A stretch of 64,000 nucleotides of DNA from Eriocheir sinensis (lineage: Eukaryota > Arthropoda > Malacostraca > Decapoda > Varunidae): NCBI RefSeq assembly GCF_024679095.1, contig NC_066509.1:12905669-12969668 (forward strand), in the 5' to 3' direction. Shown here piece by piece: positions 1 to 9,866 of this stretch. How positions within the stretch are numbered: position 1 is the first letter of the stretch; each line of letters starts with the position of its first letter. The notes below the pieces were generated by a model. The model was not told the DNA's origin. It ran no database searches and saw nothing but the letters and a program-made list of their open reading frames with translations. A program made the position numbers and the translations under genes.

Positions 1-119
1 TAGAAAACGGAAATGCAGAAAGACCAAAGTAGGCTAAAGTAAAGGATACATAGGAAAGTAAAATGGAAAACCAAGTTCTTATGTTCAGTCCCTTATGTCT
101 ACTCCCTTGACTTCATCAA

Positions 120-325
120 TGCCTTTATTATTATTTTTTTTTTTTGGCAATTGTCTCCTACCATTGTGTCTTTTTTCGTTTCATGGTGCTACCTCCACAT
201 GTAGGCTATTACTAGTTGTATAATCACATTATGATTATGTACTGCCTGGGAGTTGAGATGGCATGTTCCTCCCTTCTTAATTTTTGTTTACCTGCAACAA
301 TAAACTATCAATCAATCAATCAAAA
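120..325 (+). mobile_element. Probable 3' tail of a non-LTR retrotransposon
   Basis: The segment runs into a short tandem tail of ATCA units (about 305-322) after an 'acaataaactatc' motif. Many LINE/CR1-like 3' ends terminate in this kind of short microsatellite tail. No open RT frame lies upstream inside the window, so only a 3' untranslated end could be present. Orientation is inferred from the tail. A unique sequence with a chance tetranucleotide repeat is the alternative. Confidence 0.4.
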
Positions 326-642
326 GACCGTGTAGGCAATGTGTGTGGAAAAACAGAGCTCAGAGCAGAGTGAATTAACTAATAAGTGTGTAGAATTAAG
401 TATTTGAGTCTAAATAACCAAGGAGGACCAAAGAAGCGATACAAAGCGGGACAGGTCAAAAGAAGAAGAAGAACACCAGTCTTTCTCTTCTTCAGCCGTT
501 GACGGAATGACGGCTATAGTGAACTCCACAAGATATATTCCATCCCCGCTGTAGCATGTCGCTTTTATGGAAGGATGTTGCTTTATTAACTCATATACTC
601 TTATTTCTTTATCGGGAAACATTATATATAAAGCATTTCATT
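326..642. other. No gene recognised
   Basis: Mixed-composition sequence with a short GAA run near 460-475. The 70-residue open frame on the minus strand has no recognisable domain or repeat. Confidence 0.4.
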
Positions 643-812
643 GAAAATTGAAAAAGGGTGCAAGTGTTACACCTCCTCCGAGACTGGCGTAACTTACAAC
701 CGAGTTACATCCTCGGCTACATCGTTTTTCTGTTTTCTGAAACCTGATGCAAGTGCGGAGGGATGTATCTCGGAGTTACGTCAGTGTAAGTGCTTTCTGA
801 ATCCGCCCCCTT
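643..812. mobile_element. MITE-like imperfect palindrome
   Basis: The two halves are imperfect inverted repeats. In the left half the order is ATTGAAAAAG, then CTGGCGTAACT, then CCGAGTTACATCC. The reverse complement of the right half gives ATTCAGAAAG, then CTGACGTAACT, then CCGAGATACATCC. The short centre (about 727-750) is unpaired. Such hairpins without coding capacity are typical of miniature inverted-repeat elements or foldback elements. No clear target-site duplication was found, so the exact ends are uncertain. Confidence 0.55.
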
Positions 813-1500
813 GCTGGCGGACGGAACTCTCAGGGTCGTGTCCTCTTGCTAACGATACCGGGAAAAGCACTCGACCAGACTCGTATACTCGCATGGCTCA
901 AGTGGACACGGATCTTTAACGCGCTGTTCTATTTTTTTTTTCATCCTTCATTTCTTTGCTGGCGTAATTATTTTACATTCCACGACCTTCTTTGTATCTT
1001 CAAGAATTTTGTCTCTCCTGAACTCCGCGTCCGCCTTTCCGCTCGCCTGGATGTTTGTCGCCCTGGTCTGTTTTTTTCTTTTCGTGTTCGTGATTTTCTT
1101 GCCTCGTTTTTGTGAAATGCAAGTGGCTTTCTTACTTTGATGTAATTTTGTTTGGTTCGCCCTGTGTTCTCTTCTCTCTGCTTTCTGGTGTGTGTCAGTT
1201 TCCTTCCATTTTATATAAAAAAAATAATTTTGTTGAAAAAAATTCTTTGGTTAATGATTGTGTCTAATTAAATTAATTAATTTTCTCTCAACGTTTTCAC
1301 TTTTCTCGTGACTACTCTTTCTACTTCCTTTTTCGTCTGTATCGATTCCCTTCTACTTGACATTGTTCTGCAAGCGTTCTCATGCTAATCGTGAATTTTC
1401 ACACATGCTTTGTCGTGACTGTAAGCTTTTTCCACTTTCCTAAATCAAATATTGTCTTCAGTGACATTATGGTTTGTGTCCACGAGTCTGTCATAGTGTC
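813..1500. other. No gene recognised
   Basis: T-rich intergenic-looking sequence. The short open frames here lack recognisable motifs. Confidence 0.35.
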
Positions 1501-2007
1501 TGTCTGTTTGCTCATTTTTTTAATTTATATTTTTCACAGCCTTCTCTATCTTTCTGTCTCCATTATTGCTTTTTCTCATCACTATCTGAATGTGTTTCTG
1601 TTTCTCCTTTGTATATATTATTTTTAATATCGTTTCCTTTCATCACTATCGTCTGTCTGCTTCTCTCCAAATTTTATATTTCCCCTTTATCACTTTCTTC
1701 ATAATATTACTCCATATTACTTCATCACCCTACCTGTCCGTCTGTGTTTCTGCCTGCCTCTCTATTTATATACTCGCTTCAGCACTGTCTTAATTTATCT
1801 ATATCTGTCAACCTCTCTCTTCCTATTACTATTTTCACTGCTCCCTTTATTACTTTTAGACCCCTTCCATCAGTCGCATGCTTCTGTCCTTTACTATCTT
1901 CCCGCCTATGTGTCTGTCTTCATGTCTGTCTGTTTTTATTGTTATTTTCGCTTTCACGGCTTTCTTTATTACATTGCCTTTCTTTATCACTCTGTTTTCC
2001 TCTATCG

Positions 2008-2088
<81 letters not shown>

Positions 2089-2330
2089 TTATATTTTCAT
2101 GGCCTCCTTTACCACACTGTCTCCCGTTATCACTGTCTGCCTGTCTGTTTCTGTGTGTCTGTTTGCCCATTTCTGTCTGTTTTTCTCTTATTTCTTTTCT
2201 TCCTTTATCTCTTCCATCTTCTTTCTATCTTCGTTTATCACGGTGACTGCATATCTATCTTCCTATTTGTATGTCTGTCTGTTTCGGTTATTCCTATTTT
2301 CGGCTTTGCCTTTATCACTTTCCTAAACCC
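1501..2330. repeat. Pyrimidine-rich low-complexity tract
   Basis: About 0.8 kb of C/T-rich sequence with recurring TCTGTCTG and TTTATCAC words, apparently a very degenerate tandem structure. The (TG)n microsatellite is embedded in it. Long frames here come from the lack of A-containing stop codons. Confidence 0.6.
2009..2083. repeat. (TG)n microsatellite
   Basis: An uninterrupted TG run of about 37 units. Confidence 0.97.
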
Positions 2331-2663
2331 ATTGTTCCGTTTGCCACCTGTAGGGCGTGTTGACGTCTGTCTCGTGATATATCGCTGCTCAAACACCTGC
2401 GAATAATCTCCATGTAAGAAGCACCTGTGGCCGGGCCGTGACGCGGGACTAGTTTGAAACGCTCCGGATAATAGGTAAAAAAAATGATAGGGTACATGAC
2501 AAGTTTGAAAGAGAATAACAGTGAAGTGAATCGATAACCTGCGTGAACTATCGGGTGTAAACAGAGCGAAATTTAGTACAAGTGATCCGATGTTTTGTGT
2601 AGCGTCTGTTTGTTTCTATGTGTTTGCGTTTGTTTGATTGTTTTCTTTGTATTTGTGTTTGTT

Positions 2664-2666
<3 letters not shown>
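2331..2666. other. No gene recognised
   Basis: Mixed-composition spacer between two microsatellites. Nothing further identified. Confidence 0.35.

Positions 2667-2746
<80 letters not shown>
2667..2746. repeat. (TC)n microsatellite
   Basis: An uninterrupted TC run of about 40 units. Confidence 0.97.
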
Positions 2747-2749
<3 letters not shown>

Positions 2750-2853
2750 TTCTCCCCCTCGGTAATCATCGGAATAATCACTCTTTTGATTGGCGTTATA
2801 AAAATAATTGGAATCGTTCACGGTACTCCGGCGTGACTGTGCGGGTTGTTGGG

Positions 2854-2854
<1 letters not shown>

Positions 2855-2912
<58 letters not shown>
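2855..2912. repeat. (TG)n(CG)n compound microsatellite
   Basis: A TG run of about 26 units ending in three CG units. Alternating purine-pyrimidine of this kind can adopt Z-DNA. Confidence 0.96.
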
Positions 2913-2913
<1 letters not shown>

Positions 2914-3375
2914 TGAAAAAGAAAACACTATCTGAATGTTTCCCAATTTGTTGGTGTTTTTGTTGGGATTGTTTTTGTTTTTGTTGTTGTTGATGTTCAT
3001 ATGTATTCGCTTCACTTCTAGCAGAATAACTTTCATGGTAGAGTCGTTTTGTGCAAGATTTTCATAGCCGAGGATTGCCAAATGTATTCTCTTCTCGCGT
3101 GAGATAGCGTTTCCTAATATTATTCGTGTTATTACTATGTAGATTTTCAAAACAGAATACTACCAAACACGTTCATTCTCCTCACAAATATATATAAATA
3201 AACGAAGTGTATTGAACGTTTACACAGTAAGAGGCTGATGTCGTGATGTGGTGGGGAGTAAAATTACATACATATAGACTGCTGTTGCTGATGATGATAA
3301 AAATTAGCTTCGTATTATGTATCTTATTTCCCTAAGATTTTGAAAACAAGAGGATTAACCAGATGCACGCTACCA
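2913..3375. other. No gene recognised
   Basis: AT-leaning spacer with a TTTTGTTG-type run near 2960-2992. No gene or element recognised. Confidence 0.35.
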
Positions 3376-3420
3376 CCTCCTCCTCCTCCTCCTCCTCCTC
3401 CTCCTCCTCCTCCTCCTCCT
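3376..3420. repeat. (CCT)n microsatellite
   Basis: About 15 CCT units, continuing as an imperfect TCC-rich stretch to about 3460. Confidence 0.95.
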
Positions 3421-3460
3421 TTACGTCCTCTTCCTCGTACTTCTCCTCCTCCTCATCGAC

Positions 3461-3936
3461 GGCCGTTTCCAAAAAAATACTGGATCAAATCACCAATTCT
3501 ATTATATATACAGGAAATAAAAAAAAAAAATGTTCCACAGTAATATAGTGTTCTTAGGTAAGGTTATCAAAATATCAGCTTGCGTTACATTCGCTTGCGT
3601 AGCGTTTTGAATTTTTCTTTCACACATTTCTCCGGAATCGTAATGACGGCCGGTTGTGTATTGACGGGATGGAGGCGGCGGACCATGAAAGCTGTTGCCG
3701 TTCGAAGGAAGTATTACAAAACAAATCTTGAATGTCTTGCTATGAAAATATATATTCAAACAGCGGCTCACAAATGGTAGCTGCATCACTCTAATAGTTT
3801 TTTTGTGTGTGTGTGGTGTTATCGCATATTTTCCTTCCTCTCTCTTTATCTCGTGCTCCTTTGTTCTTCCCCTTCATTATATTCTTTGTTTTTAATTATT
3901 TCCATCTCCTCCGAACTATTTTTAGCTTACTTTTAT

Positions 3937-3939
<3 letters not shown>
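3461..3939. other. No gene recognised
   Basis: Mixed sequence becoming pyrimidine-rich after 3825. No domain-bearing frame. Confidence 0.35.

Positions 3940-3989
<50 letters not shown>
3940..3989. repeat. (CT)n microsatellite
   Basis: An uninterrupted CT run of about 25 units. Confidence 0.96.
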
Positions 3990-3993
<4 letters not shown>

Positions 3994-4004
3994 TATTCCT
4001 TTCT

Positions 4005-4860
4005 CAATCGCTTTCCGAACTAATTTCTTGTTTTCGTCTTTCTTTTCAATTGGTTTTACGTTATTTATCGTTTTTGAGTAAGCTCGCCAATTTGACCTGC
4101 AATTTCTTCCATCTATATCGCCTTCTCCTCCTCCTCTTCCTCCTCTTATTCCTTTTCGTCTTCTTTCTCCTCCTTCTATTCATCCCTCTCCAACTGATGT
4201 TTTTCTTACTCTTCTCCTTCGTCTCGCTTCCACCTTCGTAATTGGGCTGTTTTCGTTTGTATTATTTTTAGATATTCTTATTTGTTTTGTATCTTCTTCC
4301 TTCTTCGTCTATTCTCCCTTTCCTCTCCCCCCTCCTGCCCCTTCTTTTCCTCCTCTTCCAGTTGGCGATCTTTCTGATCCTTCTCGTTTCGTCTCGCTTC
4401 CACGTTCCCAATTGCCGTCTTTACGTTGTTATTGTTTTTAAGTCACCTCTGCCTTTTCTGTATCCTCCTCGTCTTTCTTCTGTTATTACTCTTCCTCCTC
4501 CTCCTCCTCCTCCTCCTCCTCCTCCTCCTCGCTCGTCTCACTTTCTGTTTCTTCATTGGTCTTTTAACGTTACCTATTTATTTTAAGTAGACACTCATAT
4601 TTGTCACAGGTTCACCTCCTCCTTCTATTCCTTCTTCTCTTCTGTCTATGCTTCCTCTTTTACCTCATACTCCCCCTTGTCTTCTTTCTCTTCCTCCTCT
4701 TCCTATCGGTTTTCCTCTTTGGTTGTCTCGGTTCCTCGGTCTCGATTGGTGTTATTATGTAATCTATCGTTTTTCTGTAGTAACGCCTATTTGTTGCGTA
4801 TCATCCTCCTCCTCCTTCTATTCAGCTTCCTCCAGCCGGCATTTATCTTCATTCTCTTCG
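4005..4860 (+). repeat. Degenerate ~145-215 bp pyrimidine-rich tandem repeat
   Basis: About five diverged units share the ordered words GTCTCGCTTCC, AATTGG, TTTACGTTATT, GTTTTTAAGT and TATTTGT, followed by a TCC-rich spacer. Anchors lie near 4007, 4219, 4391, 4535 and 4725. Unit length varies because the TCC spacers have expanded or contracted. The longest spacer is the (TCC)n run at 4492-4530. Confidence 0.55.
4492..4530. repeat. (TCC)n microsatellite
   Basis: About 13 TCC units inside the spacer of the surrounding degenerate tandem repeat. Confidence 0.95.
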
Positions 4861-4888
4861 TTTGTCTCCTACGTTCTTGATGGAAAAC

Positions 4889-5007
4889 TTCAAAGTGGCT
4901 TCTGCGTATAGAGGGCAGCACTGTATGTTCTTGTATCTGGAGCAAGGGACTCAGCCCTTCTCAGAAGGACCGACAAGTGGTGCCCTCTACAGAGGAATCG
5001 CTTTGAA
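4889..5007. mobile_element. 119-bp foldback hairpin (MITE-like or miRNA-precursor-like)
   Basis: Left arm words TTCAAAG, TTCT, TAGAGGGCA, CACT and CTT pair in order with the reverse complement of the right arm (TTCAAAG, TTCC, TAGAGGGCA, CACT, CTT). The centre is AAGGG-ACTCAG-CCCTT. Pairing therefore continues from ends to centre with small bulges. It could be a short non-autonomous transposon or a transcribed hairpin. No flanking duplication is evident. Confidence 0.55.
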
Positions 5008-5267
5008 AATCGCTCTTCAGATTCACCCTATTTCCTCTTTTTCTCTCGCCTCTAAAGAAAACTTCCAACCGTGTTCCAAGCTCCTTAAGAGATGTATGTT
5101 TTTTCTATATAAAAAAAAAAATATAATAATGGCATTCTCCACCTTCGTTGAAATATACATACCTTAGAACTTCACCTCCAGTTACCTTTTTTCTAACAGT
5201 TTGCGGCATGCTAATACTAACAGAGAACCTTTGTTAGATAGTATAACCATTAGTCTGTAAAAGTGCT
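5008..5267. other. No gene recognised
   Basis: Mixed-composition spacer with a short poly(A) run at about 5110-5123. Confidence 0.3.
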
Positions 5268-5600
5268 TCATACAAAGTAAGGAGGGAATGGGGTCTGGAT
5301 GACTGATATTGCTGGAAATGACTTGAAGGGGAATGGTCTAGGAAGGAAGGACATGTATGTAAGGTTGAGGTAAGGGAAATGAAGGGAAGGGTAAAGGGAA
5401 GGGATGAAAATGAAAGGAAAAAAAGATAGAAGACAATTTAAAAAAAAAAAAGATAACGAAGGAAAGATGAAATGGAGGAATGAAGAAGAAAAAATACGAA
5501 TGCATGAAAAGAGAAGCAGGAAACATGGAGTGTAAGGCAAAAAGAAAAAAAAAACTATGACAAAATGCAAAGAAGGAAGAGAAGTAAACACGCAAAAAGC
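5268..5600. repeat. Polypurine tract
   Basis: About 330 bp of strongly G/A-rich sequence (GGAAGGG, GAAAAGAA words). The opposite-strand frames are compositional. Confidence 0.7.
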
Positions 5601-5796
5601 TTAAAAAGGAGAGTAAGGGAGTGTTAGATATGTGGACGGTGGCAAGGATTTTACTCATTATTTCCTTTTTGCCTCCCGTGCGGATGAGGGAAGGGAAGGC
5701 CGCAGACCTTGGCGAGCTACGGGCTGGGTTCGGCATCCGCTTTGTTGATCTTTCCGGTTTAAATTCCATCCCCTTGTCCCCTCCTCTTTATCTATC

Positions 5797-5797
<1 letters not shown>
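5601..5797. other. Spacer, no gene recognised
   Basis: Mixed, relatively GC-rich segment between a polypurine and a polypyrimidine tract. Confidence 0.3.

Positions 5798-5863
<66 letters not shown>
5798..5863. repeat. (TC)n microsatellite
   Basis: An uninterrupted TC run of about 33 units at the start of a polypyrimidine tract. Confidence 0.96.
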
Positions 5864-5868
<5 letters not shown>

Positions 5869-6040
5869 CTCTTCTTCTTTCCTTTATTCCTCCTTCTCTT
5901 CTTCCTCCTTCCCTTCTTTATGTCCCCCTTCTCCTCCTCCTCTTCCTCTTATCATTTTCTAATTTTCTTCCTCTTCTCCTTTTCACCATTATTCTCTAGT
6001 TTCCACCTTGCTTTTACTCTTACTTCATCATGTTTTACCT

Positions 6041-6070
6041 CCTCCTCCTCCTCCTCCTCTTGCTCCTCCA
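6041..6070. repeat. (CCT)n at the 5' edge of a LINE
   Basis: CCT-rich run immediately before the first base that can be read as RT coding sequence. It marks the truncated 5' end of the element. Confidence 0.8.
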
Positions 6071-7375
6071 GGAAACTATCGACCAATTAGCCTGACATCG
6101 ATTGTTTGTAAGTTAATGGAGACTATCACTCGCGACAATATGGTGAAATTCTTCGAAGAAAATAATATAATAAATAATTCGCAACATGGCTTCCGTAGTA
6201 AACGTTCGTGTTTGACTAACTTACTTGATTTTTTTCATTATATTTTTGAGGTGTTCGATGAAAGCAGATCAGTAGATATCATATATCTGGATTTTCAAAA
6301 GGCATTTGATAAGGTCCCCCACCAACGATTGCTCAGCAAACTATCGGCGCACGGTATCTCGGGTAACATTCACAATTGGCTTGTGGACTGGCTCTTTGAG
6401 CGGAAACAGAGAGTAGTTCTAAACGGTGTTACATCTAACTGGCTCGAAGTCAGAAGCGGCGTACCTAAAGGATCAGTGCTTGGCCCCATGCTCTTCTTAA
6501 TTTATGTTAATGGTATCGATGATGGGCTCACTTGCAAAGTATCAAAATTTGCTGATGACACAAAAATTGCTAGTAAAGTAACCGCGACACTCGACGAAGA
6601 AGCTTTACAATCAGATCTAGATCGACTTGCACGTTGGGTCAATCAATGGCAAATGAAATTTAACGTTGACAAATGTAAAGTGTTGCACATCGGAAAAAAT
6701 AACAATCGCGTTCGGTACGTAATGAATGGCCAACAACTTTCTGCAGTAAGTAAAGAAAAGGATCTTGGAATCACTATATCAAGCGATTTAAAGCCCGGTC
6801 AGCATTGTTCAGAGGTAGTTAAAACTGCAAACAAATTGGTTGGCTTCATCGGACGAGTCTTTAATAATAAATCGGAAAAAGTAATATTAAAACTGTATAA
6901 TTCGTTGGTTCGACCCCGTCTGGAGTACTGTGTACAGTTTTGGTCTCCCTACTACAGAAAAGACATAGAAAAGTTGGAACGGGTTCAACGAAGAGTAACA
7001 AAGATGATTCCTAGGTTGAGAAATTTGTCATATGAACAAAGGCTTAAAGAAGTAAATTTATTCAGCCTGTCAAAACGAAGAATGCGAGGCGATCTAATAG
7101 AAGTGTTTAAAATGTTTAAAGGATTCAGTGATATTAGTGCGGAAGATTACTTTGCAATTGATCGATCAAATAGAACAAGAAGAAATCACAATTTGAATAT
7201 AAGTGGTAAAAGATTCTCGTCGCACGAAGCTAAACACTTCTTCTTCAATCGAGTTGTTAATGTTTGGAACTCTCTACCCTGTGATGTTGATAGTACAACA
7301 GCTACGGCCTCCAAGAATAGATTAGACAAGTATTTTGAATCCAACCAGCAACTAAGATATTACTCATTGTCGTAA
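6071..7375 (+). CDS. Reverse transcriptase, 3' part of a CR1-type LINE ORF2 (partial)
   Basis: RNA-directed DNA polymerase, which copies element RNA at a nicked target site. Real homology starts at GNYRPISL. The in-frame ATG at 6008 lies in CCT repeat and is not a genuine start. Counting from that ATG, the finger motif NYRPISL is near residues 23-29, QHGFR near 59-63, motif A YLDFQKAFD near 93-101 (catalytic Asp95), motif B SGVPKGSVLGP near 150-160, and motif C FADD near 181-184 (Asp183, Asp184). The thumb and C-terminal part follow, including LVRPRLEYC and VFNNKS. No stop or frameshift interrupts about 435 residues, which suggests a young insertion. The N-terminal endonuclease and start of RT are missing, so it cannot be autonomous. 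Clade assignment to CR1 rests on resemblance of these motifs; Jockey or L2 placement is possible. Confidence 0.9.
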   Translation, partial: GNYRPISLTSIVCKLMETITRDNMVKFFEENNIINNSQHGFRSKRSCLTNLLDFFHYIFEVFDESRSVDIIYLDFQKAFDKVPHQRLLSKLSAHGISGNIHNWLVDWLFERKQRVVLNGVTSNWLEVRSGVPKGSVLGPMLFLIYVNGIDDGLTCKVSKFADDTKIASKVTATLDEEALQSDLDRLARWVNQWQMKFNVDKCKVLHIGKNNNRVRYVMNGQQLSAVSKEKDLGITISSDLKPGQHCSEVVKTANKLVGFIGRVFNNKSEKVILKLYNSLVRPRLEYCVQFWSPYYRKDIEKLERVQRRVTKMIPRLRNLSYEQRLKEVNLFSLSKRRMRGDLIEVFKMFKGFSDISAEDYFAIDRSNRTRRNHNLNISGKRFSSHEAKHFFFNRVVNVWNSLPCDVDSTTATASKNRLDKYFESNQQLRYYSLS

Positions 7376-7520
7376 TAACGTTAAGTTCTTTCAAGCCTTC
7401 GCCTTTGCTGTCCTTCATCTTCCACCTTTGATTAGTTAGTGTAGCTTGTCACAAACAGCCTCGTAAGGACCAGCAGGTCTGCTGTTGTTTGTTATTTCTT
7501 TGTGTTCCTTTGTGTTCCCT
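6071..7520 (+). mobile_element. 5'-truncated CR1-type non-LTR retrotransposon
   Basis: A LINE fragment inserted in a pyrimidine-rich tract that continues on both sides (5780-6070 and from about 7500). It begins abruptly inside the RT domain, keeps the whole remaining frame open, and has a ~120-bp 3' untranslated region. It ends near two tandem copies of a 10-bp unit (CTTTGTGTTC, about 7499-7520). CR1 elements characteristically end in short tandem repeats rather than poly(A), so the tail fits that clade. The upstream endonuclease and ORF1 are absent. Confidence 0.85.
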
Positions 7521-7599
7521 CTTTCCTCATATCTTTCGCATCCTCTTCCTGCTCCTCTTTCTCCTACTCTTCCTTCTCTCTCTCCTCGTCCTCCTCTTT

Positions 7600-7635
7600 C
7601 TCCTCCTCCTCCTCCTCCTCCTCCTCCTCCTCCTC
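7600..7635. repeat. (TCC)n microsatellite
   Basis: About 12 TCC units. Confidence 0.95.
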
Positions 7636-7703
7636 TTCCTCCTCCTTATCCCCTAATTGGTTGGTTTCATCCTTGCCTGTCTTCTCATTTCTCTTTATTT
7701 TGC

Positions 7704-7704
<1 letters not shown>

Positions 7705-7796
<92 letters not shown>

Positions 7797-7828
7797 GCTC
7801 TCTCTGGCTCTCTCTCTCTCTCTCTCTT
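7705..7828. repeat. (TC)n microsatellite, twice interrupted
   Basis: TC run of about 124 bp broken only by short CACG and TGG interruptions near 7794-7808. Confidence 0.96.
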
Positions 7829-8330
7829 TTTCCCTTGCCCAACTTTCCATTTTCGCCCCTCTCTATTTTTCTTCTTTACATTCCCTTTACATTTCCCTCC
7901 TCTCCTTTTAACCTTTTTTACGTGTTTACTTCTCTTTCTAATTTGCATGCATTTTGTCTTCCCTTTTATTTTATTTTACCTTCCATACTTTCTGCTTTTC
8001 TTCCCTTACATTCGTCTGTTCCGTCTTCACTTCCTGCTTTCATTCATTACATTTCTTTCTACCTTCTCTTCCCTTCTTTTTTAATTTTCCATCTCTTCTT
8101 GCTTCTTTCCTTCCTACCCCTTTTCCTTCCTTTCTTTTCACTTATCTCCACCTTCCATCTTTACTATCCTTTTGCTTTTCCTTCCTCCTCCTTCGTTAGC
8201 GTTCATCTGTACCTCTTCTCCTCCTTCCTTTGTTTTCGTGTTTGCTTCCTTCTTCCCTGACTAACTTTCCTCTCTTGTTTTCACTCCTCAATCGCTCATT
8301 TTTCACCCATCTGCATCACGTATTCCCGCT

Positions 8331-8619
8331 CTCCTTCCCCGTACCCTCCTATCATTTATCATTCTCCACTTGAAGTCATATTTTTGCTTGTCTTCAACAC
8401 CATAGTTTTCTACCTCGCACGTGTTTCCTCCGTCGTTGTGGTATAAAGGGTACGACACATCTATATATCAGCTGGTTGGGTTGTAAGGCCCGACCACCCC
8501 ATCCATACTTCTTGTTTCTACCACCTCTCCTTTTTTTCCTGGCCCCTTATGATGCTTAGATGCTTCGTCGACGGGGGAAAACAAGGTGTAAAACAAGGAT
8601 TAAAGTGAACCTGGTTTTG
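8331..8619. other. No gene recognised
   Basis: Mixed sequence. A TATAAAG word at about 8442 is not supported by any gene downstream. Confidence 0.3.
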
Positions 8620-8860
8620 ATGTGAGGCTAGTGATGGCGGTGTTTGTGTTGGTGTTCGTGTTGGTAATGATGGTGTAAGGGGTGAGGGTGATGGTGTTGG
8701 TGAGGAGTTTCTAGCATGGTGTGTTGGTGTTTATGTTGGTGATGTTAATTTTGCAGTGGTGGTGATGGTGGTGGTGTTTCCTCTGCTGCTGTTAGCGATG
8801 GAAGGGAATGGTTAGTAGTGGTGATGGTGGTGATGTAGGTTAACAATCATATTAATAATT
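8620..8860. repeat. Degenerate GGTGATG/GTGTTGGT minisatellite
   Basis: About 240 bp made of imperfect GGTGATG, GTGTTGGTG and TGGTG words, then passing into AT-rich trinucleotide repeats. Confidence 0.6.
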
Positions 8861-8898
8861 ACGATAACAATGATAAAAAATAATTACGATAAATCAGA

Positions 8899-8947
8899 AT
8901 ACTACTACTACTACTACTACTACTATAAAACAACAACAACAACAACA

Positions 8948-8980
<33 letters not shown>
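8899..8980. repeat. Compound (ACT)n-(CAA)n-(CTA)n microsatellite
   Basis: Three trinucleotide runs in succession: ACT units, then CAA units from about 8931, then CTA units from about 8949. Confidence 0.93.
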
Positions 8981-8981
<1 letters not shown>

Positions 8982-9094
8982 AAGACAAAAAACAACAGCA
9001 GCATGAAAAACAAAAATTCTCATTCATCTCTTAGGGAATATTTCAATGCCGATTTTTCACATTTTTCATTTTTATTCACGACTTTGTACTATTT

Positions 9095-9098
<4 letters not shown>

Positions 9099-9157
<59 letters not shown>
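9099..9157. repeat. (TG)n microsatellite
   Basis: An uninterrupted TG run of about 29 units. Confidence 0.96.
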
Positions 9158-9159
<2 letters not shown>

Positions 9160-9396
9160 ATAAGTTTCGTCCCCCTCTGATTTATGACACGAGAGTCCAC
9201 GTAGATATGATCTTTCCTCTGAGAAGTGGACAAAGAGGAGGAGGAGGAGGAGGAGAATGAGGAAAAGGAAGAGGAAGAGGAGGAAGAAAAGGAAGAGGAA
9301 GAAGAAGAGGAAGAGAAGAGGGTGGATAGTTTTAGTAGTCGGAGAGGAAGAGTGGAAGAAGGAGGAGCGGGAGGGGGAGGAGAATAATGATGTAAT

Positions 9397-9426
9397 GATG
9401 ATGTTGATGATGATGATGATGATGAT
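9397..9426. repeat. (GAT)n microsatellite
   Basis: About ten GAT/GTT units within the polypurine region. Confidence 0.85.
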
Positions 9427-9768
9427 AAGGAGGAGGAGAATGGATTGAATGTGGGTCTTCGTGAATCGAGAGGTAGATGGGATCGAGTTGGAGAGTAGAA
9501 CAAACAAAGAAAATAAGAGATAAGATACGAAATAGAAAAAGGAAGAAAAGAGAAATGTATCACAGAGAGAAGAAAAAGGAAGGCGAGAAAGAGCGATAAA
9601 TACAAGAAAGAGAGGACAAAGGGAAAAAAGGGAGGAAGGAAAGAAGAAAGAGGGGAAAGGAAATAAGGAAATAAAGAACGAGAACTGCTGACGAATGTTA
9701 GCTCAAATTTTCTTGTTGACGCTTCGTGGGAAAGGACGAGAAAAATGTATCGCCTTTCAGGTAGAGAA

Positions 9769-9771
<3 letters not shown>

Positions 9772-9863
<92 letters not shown>
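9772..9863. repeat. (GA)n microsatellite
   Basis: An uninterrupted GA run of about 46 units. Confidence 0.97.

Positions 9864-9866
<3 letters not shown>

Larger units (their letters stand above)
7521..8330. repeat. Polypyrimidine tract with embedded microsatellites
   Basis: About 0.8 kb of C/T-rich sequence downstream of the LINE, equivalent in character to 5780-6070 upstream of it. The original tract was probably split by the LINE insertion. Confidence 0.7.

Noticed and set aside
6008..6070. ATG at 6008 as start of the reverse transcriptase
   Set aside because: The 21 residues before GNYRPISL are encoded by CCT repeat and adjacent pyrimidine-rich DNA, not by the element.
8435..8460. TATAAAG word as a promoter
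   Set aside because: There is no initiator, no downstream exon and no open frame of note.
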